A stretch of DNA of 64,000 nucleotides from Flavobacteriales bacterium (lineage in GTDB: Bacteria; Bacteroidota; Bacteroidia; Flavobacteriales_F; PHOS-HE28): the NCBI GenBank assembly GCA_016712535.1, contig JADJQW010000002.1, forward strand, positions 1,798,001 to 1,862,000, in the 5' to 3' direction. Below the pieces are notes generated by a model. It was not told the origin of the DNA. It saw only the letters and a program-made list of their open reading frames with translations, and did not search any database. A program made the translations under genes and the position numbers. Below, piece by piece: positions 58,869 to 64,000 of the stretch (positions within the stretch are counted from its first letter, which is position 1; each line of letters begins with the position of its first letter).

Positions 58869-60425
58869 TCAGCGCGCGATCACCAGGCGCTGCACGCGGT
58901 GGTATCCCTCGGCCGTGGCCTCCACGAAGTACAGGCCTGCAGGCTGGTCGCCCAGTTCAAAGGTCACGCGCTCGACTCCGCTGGTGAGGCTGCGCTGCGC
59001 GACTAGCTTGCCCAAGGCATCGAATACCGTGAGCCGACCGCCATTGCGCATGCCGGTTGGAAGGCCAATAGTGATGGAGCCTTGCGCAGGGTTCGGGGCA
59101 ATGGCCAGCTCACCGGCAGCTGTCGGCTCATCCATGCCCACGGTGAGCGGGTAGCCTTGGAGCGTGTTGCCGCAGTTGCCCAACCACGTCTGCAGGTACT
59201 GGTAGCTGGTGCTGAAGCGCCCGAAGTAATCGTTGATGTTGTTGCTGCATGAAGCAGTGCCACCATAGAGCTGCCCGATGAGCAGGCCATTCTGGTTCCA
59301 GAGGCCGCTGCCGCTGCTGCCCGGCTCGGTGGTGCCGTCCTCCCAATTGGCGATGCGCCAGGTGGCGGCGCCGCCCCAGCTCGCCTGGGTGGCGGGGTTG
59401 GTGTCGAAGCTGATCTTCTTGATGTCACCATCCGGATGGTGGATGCAGGTGCTGGCCGTTGGGGCGGTGCCGCTCTTGTCCCAGCCAGTGTAGAACACAT
59501 TGTAGCTGGCGGGCGGCGTGCTGTTGAGTTGGAGCAGGGCCACGTCGCTCGCTGCGTTGTTGGCCTTCAAGGTGCTGCCGCTCACGGTCTGGTTGGTGGG
59601 CGCGTTGGTGGTTGGGCTGCAGACAGGGCTGTTCCAATTGAAGCGGAAGACCCAGCTATTGTTGCCGCCCAAGCAGTGATTCGCCGTCAGGAAGTACGGG
59701 GTGCCGTCGTTGTTGCAGTTGTTGATCAGCTGCCCGGTGCAGATGCCGCTTCCGCCCACGGTGATCATGGCCACGCTCCGGATCTGCGGCCGCCAGGGAT
59801 CGCCCTCGGGGCAGATCACGTTGTTGTTGCAGCTCCCGCTGGTGCCGAAGCCTTTCAGGGTGCGGAACAGGTCGCGATAAGCGTGCGTCACCTGCCCGAT
59901 GCGCAAGCGGCCTTCGCCGCGGACGGCGAAAGGCTCGATGTACTCGATGGTGATGCGGTCGCCGGGCAGTTGCGTAACGCCCAGTTCCGTGTGGCCGGGA
60001 TTGCTCTCGGCCGTGAAAGCGCCAAGCACTTCGCCCGCTTCGTTGTACACGAAGACCTGGCCGCCATCGGGCACCACGTAATCGTTGAACTCGAAGTTGA
60101 TGCTGAAGGCGCCGGGGCATGCGATGGCTACCCGCTAAACCCCTTCTCCGTTAGGCAGGGTGGTCCATGCGCCGCTGTTCTCCGTGCTGATGTCCGTGGC
60201 GTGGTTGAAACCGAAGCGGTAGGGCCCTTTGACGCCGCTTGCGATGCGTGCCTCGTCCTCCACCATGAGCGCGTTGGCATCCACTTCGGGCATCACCACC
60301 AGCGGCGGTGCAGGCAAGTAGGCCTGGTCAAGCCCAAGCGGTTGTCCGCCGAAGCTGACCTGGGCGTTGGTGAATGCCGGAGCCAATAGCGTGGCCCCGA
60401 GAACATGGAGTAGGATTCGGTTCAT
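58869..60425 (-). pseudogene. Lysyl-endopeptidase-like S1 protease, T9SS type A, interrupted by an amber codon
   Basis: One reading frame over 518 codons with a single in-frame TAG at 60135-60137. The first part (96 codons, ATG 60425) has signal peptide MNRILLHVLGATLLAPAFTNAQ and the start of the prodomain (YRFGFNHATDIS ... NGEGV). The rest continues in the same frame with RVAIACPGAFSINFEFN, LTANHC, ASDVALLQL, EPGSSGSGLWN and a T9SS type A C-terminus (IAPNPAQGSITIGL ... AGLYFVEAT). In the paralogues the codon at the TAG place is the Trp of VWRV, so TGG to TAG is the simplest reading. An internal ATG at 60077 could give a truncated protein without a signal peptide. Confidence 0.88.
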
Positions 60426-60459
60426 CGGTGTTCTGGTTCAATGAGGGGTGGTTCGCGGA

Positions 60460-60467
60460 CGAAAGTA
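60460..60467 (-). promoter_or_regulatory. TACTTTCG element of the interrupted protease gene
   Basis: Minus-strand TAnnTTCG 34 nt before the ATG at 60425. Confidence 0.4.
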
Positions 60468-60593
60468 AACGCCTCGCCACAGCCGCCAACGTTCCAGCAC
60501 AGGCCACTCTCGGAAGCTCAATGGGAATCACCGAAGCCCCTTTTCGCCGAAGGCAATCACCGCGACGACGATTCACCTTTCACGCCCGACTAC

Positions 60594-62633
60594 TCACGGC
60601 TTCGCTTGCAGGCGAAGCTCCATGAGCTTCTGCACGGCGAACAACTCATCGCGCAGCTGGGCCGCCGCGATGAAGTCGAGTTCCTTGGCCGCCTTGCGCA
60701 TCTGCGCCTCAAGCAGAGCGGCATTCTTCTCCAACTGATCGGTGCTCATGTATTGCATCACCGGATCGGCGGCGAGGCTGTAAACCGGTTCCGGTTCGAG
60801 GTAGGCTTTGGGCGTGGGGCCTTGGATCTCGAGCACCGAGGTCTGCTTCAGCACATCGGCCCTGTCGCGTTTGATCTGCGTGGGCGTGATGCCGTGCTCC
60901 GCGTTGTACGCCATCTGCTTGGCGCGGCGGCGCTCGGTCTCATCAATGGTGCGCCGCATGCTGTCGGTGATCTTGTCCGCGTAGAAGACCACCAGGCCAT
61001 TGACATTCCGTGCCGCGCGGCCAGCGGTCTGCGTGAGCGAGCGGTTGCTGCGGAGGAAACCTTCTTTGTCCGCATCGAGCACGGCCACGAGCGATACCTC
61101 CGGCAGGTCCAAGCCTTCGCGCAGGAGGTTCACGCCCACGAGCACGTCAATCATGCCCAAGCGGAGCTGGCGCAGGATCTCGATCCGCTCAAGGGTCTCC
61201 ACGTCGCTGTGGATGTACTTGCATTTCACGCCGTTCCTGCGCAGGAACTCGTCGAGCTCCTCCGCCATGCGCTTGGTGAGGGTGGTCACCAGCACGCGCT
61301 CGTCTTTCTTGGTCCGGTTGCGGATCTCTTCGAGCAGGTCGTCGATCTGGTCCTTGCTCGGACGCACTTCAATGGGCGGGTCGAGCAATCCCGTTGGCCT
61401 CACCACTTGCTCCACCACCACGCCCTCACTGCGCTGCAATTCGTAGTCAGCTGGCGTGGCGCTGACGAAGAGGGTCTGTCCCATCATGCCCTCGAACTCC
61501 TCGAATTTCAGCGGGCGATTGTCCATCGCGCTGGGCAGGCGGAAGCCATACTCCACCAGGTTGCGCTTGCGGCTGCGATCGCCGCCGTACATGGCCTGCA
61601 CCTGGCTCACGGTGACGTGGCTCTCGTCGATGACCATCAGGAAATCGTCGGGGAAGTAGTCGAGGAGGCAGAAGGGGCGCTGGCCCGTTTCACGCCGGTC
61701 GAAGTAGCGGCTGTAGTTCTCGATGCCGCTGCAGTAGCCCAGTTCACGCATCATCTCCAGGTCGTGGCTCACGCGCTCCTCGAGGCGCTTCGCCTCCAGG
61801 TGCTTGCCGATCTCCTGGAAGAAGGCGACCTGCTTCACCATGTCCTCCTGGATGCTGTGGATGGCGCCGTTCAGCGTCTCGCGGCTGGTCACGAAGATGT
61901 TGGCCGGGTAGATCGTCACTTGATCCACGGTCTCCAGCGTCTTGGTGGTGCCCAGGTCGAAGCGCTCGATCCGCTCCAGTTCATCGCCCCAGAAGTGGAT
62001 GCGGATGCCTTCATCGGCGTACGCGAGGAAGACCTCCACCACATCGCCCTTCACGCGGAAGTTGCCGCGACCAGGCTCAATGTCCTTGCGACTGTACAGC
62101 GCCGAAACGAAGCGGTGGAGCAGCGCATTGCGGCTCACCTTCATGCCCTTGTTCAGCTCCACCACCGTGTGCTTGAACTCCGCTGGATTGCCAATGCCGT
62201 AGATGCAGCTCACGCTGGCCACCACGATCACGTTGCGCCTTCCGCTCAGCAGCGCGCTCGATGCGCTGAGCCGGAGCTTCTCGATCTCTTCATTCACCGA
62301 GAGGTCCTTCTCGATGTAGGTGTTGGTGGTGGGCAGGTAGGCCTCGGGCTGGTAGTAGTCGTAATAGCTCACGAAGTACTCCACGCGGTCGTTCGGGAAG
62401 AAGTGCTTGAACTCGCCATAGAGCTGAGCGGCCAGCGTCTTGTTATGACTCAGGATCAGCGTGGGGCGATCGACCTGCGCGATCACGTTCGCCACGGTGA
62501 AGGTCTTGCCCGATCCGGTGACGCCGAGCAGTGTCTGCGCCGGCACGCCATCGCGCAATCCTTCCACCAATTGCCGGATGGCCTCGGGCTGGTCGCCGGT
62601 CGGGGTGAATTCTGATATGAGTTGGAAAGGCAT
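60594..62633 (-). CDS. uvrB: Excinuclease ABC subunit B
   Basis: UvrB is the damage-verifying helicase-like subunit of nucleotide excision repair. The 679-residue protein has the family start FQLISEFTPTGDQPEAI, Walker A GVTGSGKTF (about 37-45), the beta-hairpin region YYDYYQPEAYLP, DESHVTVSQVQAMYGGDRSRK, motif VI HSDVETLERIEILRQLRLG and QTAGRAARN, and the C-terminal UVR motif (LEAQMRKAAKELDFIAAAQLRDEL) that binds UvrC. The length is normal. A long open frame on the opposite strand is only a shadow caused by GC-rich codon use. Confidence 0.97.
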   Translation of the reverse strand: MPFQLISEFTPTGDQPEAIRQLVEGLRDGVPAQTLLGVTGSGKTFTVANVIAQVDRPTLILSHNKTLAAQLYGEFKHFFPNDRVEYFVSYYDYYQPEAYLPTTNTYIEKDLSVNEEIEKLRLSASSALLSGRRNVIVVASVSCIYGIGNPAEFKHTVVELNKGMKVSRNALLHRFVSALYSRKDIEPGRGNFRVKGDVVEVFLAYADEGIRIHFWGDELERIERFDLGTTKTLETVDQVTIYPANIFVTSRETLNGAIHSIQEDMVKQVAFFQEIGKHLEAKRLEERVSHDLEMMRELGYCSGIENYSRYFDRRETGQRPFCLLDYFPDDFLMVIDESHVTVSQVQAMYGGDRSRKRNLVEYGFRLPSAMDNRPLKFEEFEGMMGQTLFVSATPADYELQRSEGVVVEQVVRPTGLLDPPIEVRPSKDQIDDLLEEIRNRTKKDERVLVTTLTKRMAEELDEFLRRNGVKCKYIHSDVETLERIEILRQLRLGMIDVLVGVNLLREGLDLPEVSLVAVLDADKEGFLRSNRSLTQTAGRAARNVNGLVVFYADKITDSMRRTIDETERRRAKQMAYNAEHGITPTQIKRDRADVLKQTSVLEIQGPTPKAYLEPEPVYSLAADPVMQYMSTDQLEKNAALLEAQMRKAAKELDFIAAAQLRDELFAVQKLMELRLQAKP

Positions 62634-62657
62634 CGGAAGGGCCGCGAAGGTACCGGG

Positions 62658-63476
62658 CTAGTGGGCCTTCACGCGAGCGATGCAACGGAAGCCGAGCCAG
62701 GGCTCCGGCTTGTCGTAAGGCTGCGACCAGCCTTGGGCGCATTGCCCAGCGGGTTCCATGAAGGACCCGCCCTTGGCAACGCCACGGGAGGCGGTCAGCT
62801 CAGCCGCGTTACCTCGCAGGTTGTACAGCCCGAGCGCGTCCGGCGCGTATCCGGTGACAGGGGTGAGTTCTTTCCCAGGATGGACGAAGGCCCGGCGGCG
62901 ACCCATCTTCAATTGGGCCTGGCATGGCGCGCAGTCGTAATTGAACAAGGGACAGATCCCGTTCGTGCTATCTGCTTCCGTGAGCAGCGCATCCATCTCG
63001 CGCGCCTTAGGGAGCTCGTAGATGACGGTGAACATGGTGTCTCCCTGCGCGCGAAGCATTTCGTTGTACCGATCGCCTCGCCAGGCGCAATAGTCAAGGG
63101 CTTGCTCGTAGCTGATGCCGGCGATGGGATAATGGGCGTAACCTTCAGCCTTGTGCCGCTGCGATCGTGCGCGCAGGCTGTCGGATCGAACGCCGATCCG
63201 GAAGCGGGTGAAGACCCCGAAGCTGCGGAAGCTCCGCGCTTCGCCGGAGGCGGGAGCGAACAGGTACGCATAGGGCAATTCCTTCAGCACGGTTGGATCC
63301 GGCGCAGTGCCATCGCCGTCGTGCATGAATTCCAGCCAATCCGCCACGCCGATCTCGAAGCGGTCCACGAAGATGCTGTCATTCAAGCGCACCATGCGAT
63401 GGATCTCGGAGGGCCCGCTGGGCTGTGCGATGGAACTGCTCGAACTGATGAGCAGGAGGATGACGGATGCGCGCAT
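62658..63476 (-). CDS. Exported formylglycine-generating-enzyme-like (SUMF1-fold) protein
   Basis: A 272-residue exported protein with signal peptide MRASVILLLISSSSSIAQ (ATG 63476). The rest fits the FGE/SUMF1-type C-type-lectin-like fold: FVDRFEIGVADWLEFMHD, YPIAGISYEQALDYCAWRGDR, YELPKAREMDALL, LGLYNLRGNAAELTASRGVAKGGSF and the closing WLGFRCIARV. A true FGE uses active-site cysteines and copper; I cannot confirm that pair here, so it may be one of the many non-catalytic SUMF1-like surface proteins, related in fold to GldJ/GldK. It is divergent from the next gene. Confidence 0.85.
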   Translation of the reverse strand: MRASVILLLISSSSSIAQPSGPSEIHRMVRLNDSIFVDRFEIGVADWLEFMHDGDGTAPDPTVLKELPYAYLFAPASGEARSFRSFGVFTRFRIGVRSDSLRARSQRHKAEGYAHYPIAGISYEQALDYCAWRGDRYNEMLRAQGDTMFTVIYELPKAREMDALLTEADSTNGICPLFNYDCAPCQAQLKMGRRRAFVHPGKELTPVTGYAPDALGLYNLRGNAAELTASRGVAKGGSFMEPAGQCAQGWSQPYDKPEPWLGFRCIARVKAH

Positions 63477-63578
63477 GTCCTGGCCAACGCTGGGAGCGCC
63501 GCAATAGTACTGGCGCTGCTCGTCCCATGCCTGACGATTCGGCCCGCATGTGCCACCTTTGCGGCCTTTGCAAGAACC

Positions 63579-64000
63579 ATGAAACAAGTCGCACGGTCCC
63601 TGATCTTCTCCGCAAGCGCGGCCTTGGTTGGCTGCGGCCCAACGCAACAATCGAATACCCCTGCCGATGCCGCGGAAGCATCGGCTCCCAAGCTTAATGA
63701 GATGGTGGCCTTGCGAGCCGCCAATGGCCAGTACATCTGCGCGGATCAGGCCGAAGGGGTTGCGCGCTACGGAGCGCTGATGGCCAATCGCAGCAGCATC
63801 GGGGCCTGGGAGCAATTCGAGCTCGTGCCGATGGATAGCGGCCGTTTCGCATTGCGCGCGAGCAATGGCAAGCATGTCTGCTTCGAGCGTGAAGGCTTGC
63901 GCCAGGCAGTGGCCGACCGTGACAGCATCGGCGAGAAGGAGACCATCGAACTGGTTGAACTGCCGGAAGGCCGTGTTGCGCTGCGCACGCTCGAAGGGAT
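63579..64000 (+). CDS. Fascin-like domain lipoprotein, 3' end outside window
   Basis: The 140 visible codons start at ATG 63579 with a lipoprotein signal (LIFSASAALVGC, lipobox LVGC). After a short linker come fascin/beta-trefoil-type repeats: MVALRAANGQYICADQAEG, MANRSSIGAWEQFELV, FALRASNGKHVCFEREG, and a further unit that runs off the window edge (ADRDSIGEKETIELV). These are typical of fascin-like and actin-crosslinking-like domains in bacteria. A surface carbohydrate- or protein-binding role is possible. The frame has no stop up to base 64000. CACCTTTG lies 17 nt before the ATG. Confidence 0.82.
   Translation, partial: MKQVARSLIFSASAALVGCGPTQQSNTPADAAEASAPKLNEMVALRAANGQYICADQAEGVARYGALMANRSSIGAWEQFELVPMDSGRFALRASNGKHVCFEREGLRQAVADRDSIGEKETIELVELPEGRVALRTLEG

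Noticed and set aside
60135..60137. Recoding of the amber codon (pyrrolysine or read-through)
   Set aside because: No pyl genes or stem-loop seen; the paralogues have Trp at this place, so a simple TGG-to-TAG change is more likely.
60441..62615. 724-codon plus-strand frame opposite uvrB
   Set aside because: Composition is typical of a GC-rich shadow frame (long His/Val/Leu/Ala runs); uvrB on the minus strand has complete family motifs.

Overview
The window looks like a chromosomal piece of a GC-rich (about 60 % by eye) member of the Bacteroidota, most likely a Flavobacteriales-type organism. The signs are: the conserved bamD - rpoZ/Rpb6 - coaBC - DUF4835/PorD - recN run; many secreted proteins with type IX secretion (T9SS) type A or type B C-terminal domains; FISUMP, choice-of-anchor L, LVIVD and LA_2272-type proteins; an ECF sigma / FecR / TonB-receptor cluster; the alternative 'GlmU-like' sugar nucleotidyltransferase; almost no Shine-Dalgarno sequences; and TAnnTT(T/C)G promoter elements very close to start codons. 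I saw no rRNA, tRNA, CRISPR array, transposase or integrase.

Layout. 1-6146: partial alpha-oxoamine synthase (minus strand), then a plus-strand housekeeping run bamD, rpoZ-like, coaBC, DUF4835/PorD-like, recN. 6143-14860: three large secreted-protein genes on the minus strand (lysyl-oxidase-like protein, lysyl-endopeptidase-like serine protease, beta-propeller-like protein) that share one roughly 240-residue C-terminal module ending in paired NDRDPIL repeats; the lysyl-oxidase-like gene carries a 1-bp frameshift inside this module. 14972-20493: metabolism and transport (fabI, universal stress protein, citrate synthase gltA, thioredoxin-fold protein, POT peptide transporter). 20672-23337: two T9SS-type secreted proteins. 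23478-24350: a protein with a Bro-N-like N-terminus and a Fic domain. 24445-32667: an amplified locus in which three FISUMP-gene units alternate with decayed copies of the 3' end of clpB, ending at the intact clpB. 33150-38156: a giant T9SS type B protein. 38177-44358: ECF sigma factor, FecR anti-sigma factor, STN/LA_2272-repeat protein and TonB-dependent receptor, with one identical two-part motif in front of both fecR and the receptor. 44432-48334: small secreted protein, beta-CASP metallohydrolase, NlpC/P60 peptidase, a two-TM protein and a PaaY-type gamma-carbonic-anhydrase-like protein. 48442-51522: phosphate uptake (OprP-type porin, DUF47 protein, Pit transporter). 51553-56556: GlmU-like enzyme, fabG, a VWA-like membrane protein, a YdcF-family protein. 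56557-60425: two more lysyl-endopeptidase-like proteases, this time with T9SS type A C-termini; the second is interrupted by an amber codon. 60594-64000: uvrB, a formylglycine-generating-enzyme-like protein, and the start of a fascin-like lipoprotein cut by the window edge.

How it fits together. The housekeeping genes are ordinary for the phylum. The accessory content is mainly secreted surface biology: the same protease fold is combined with two different kinds of C-terminus, and a copper/LTQ lysyl-oxidase-like domain travels with the alternative one. The least expected structures are the lysyl-oxidase-like protein, the shared NDRDPIL C-terminal module, and the clpB/FISUMP tandem amplification.
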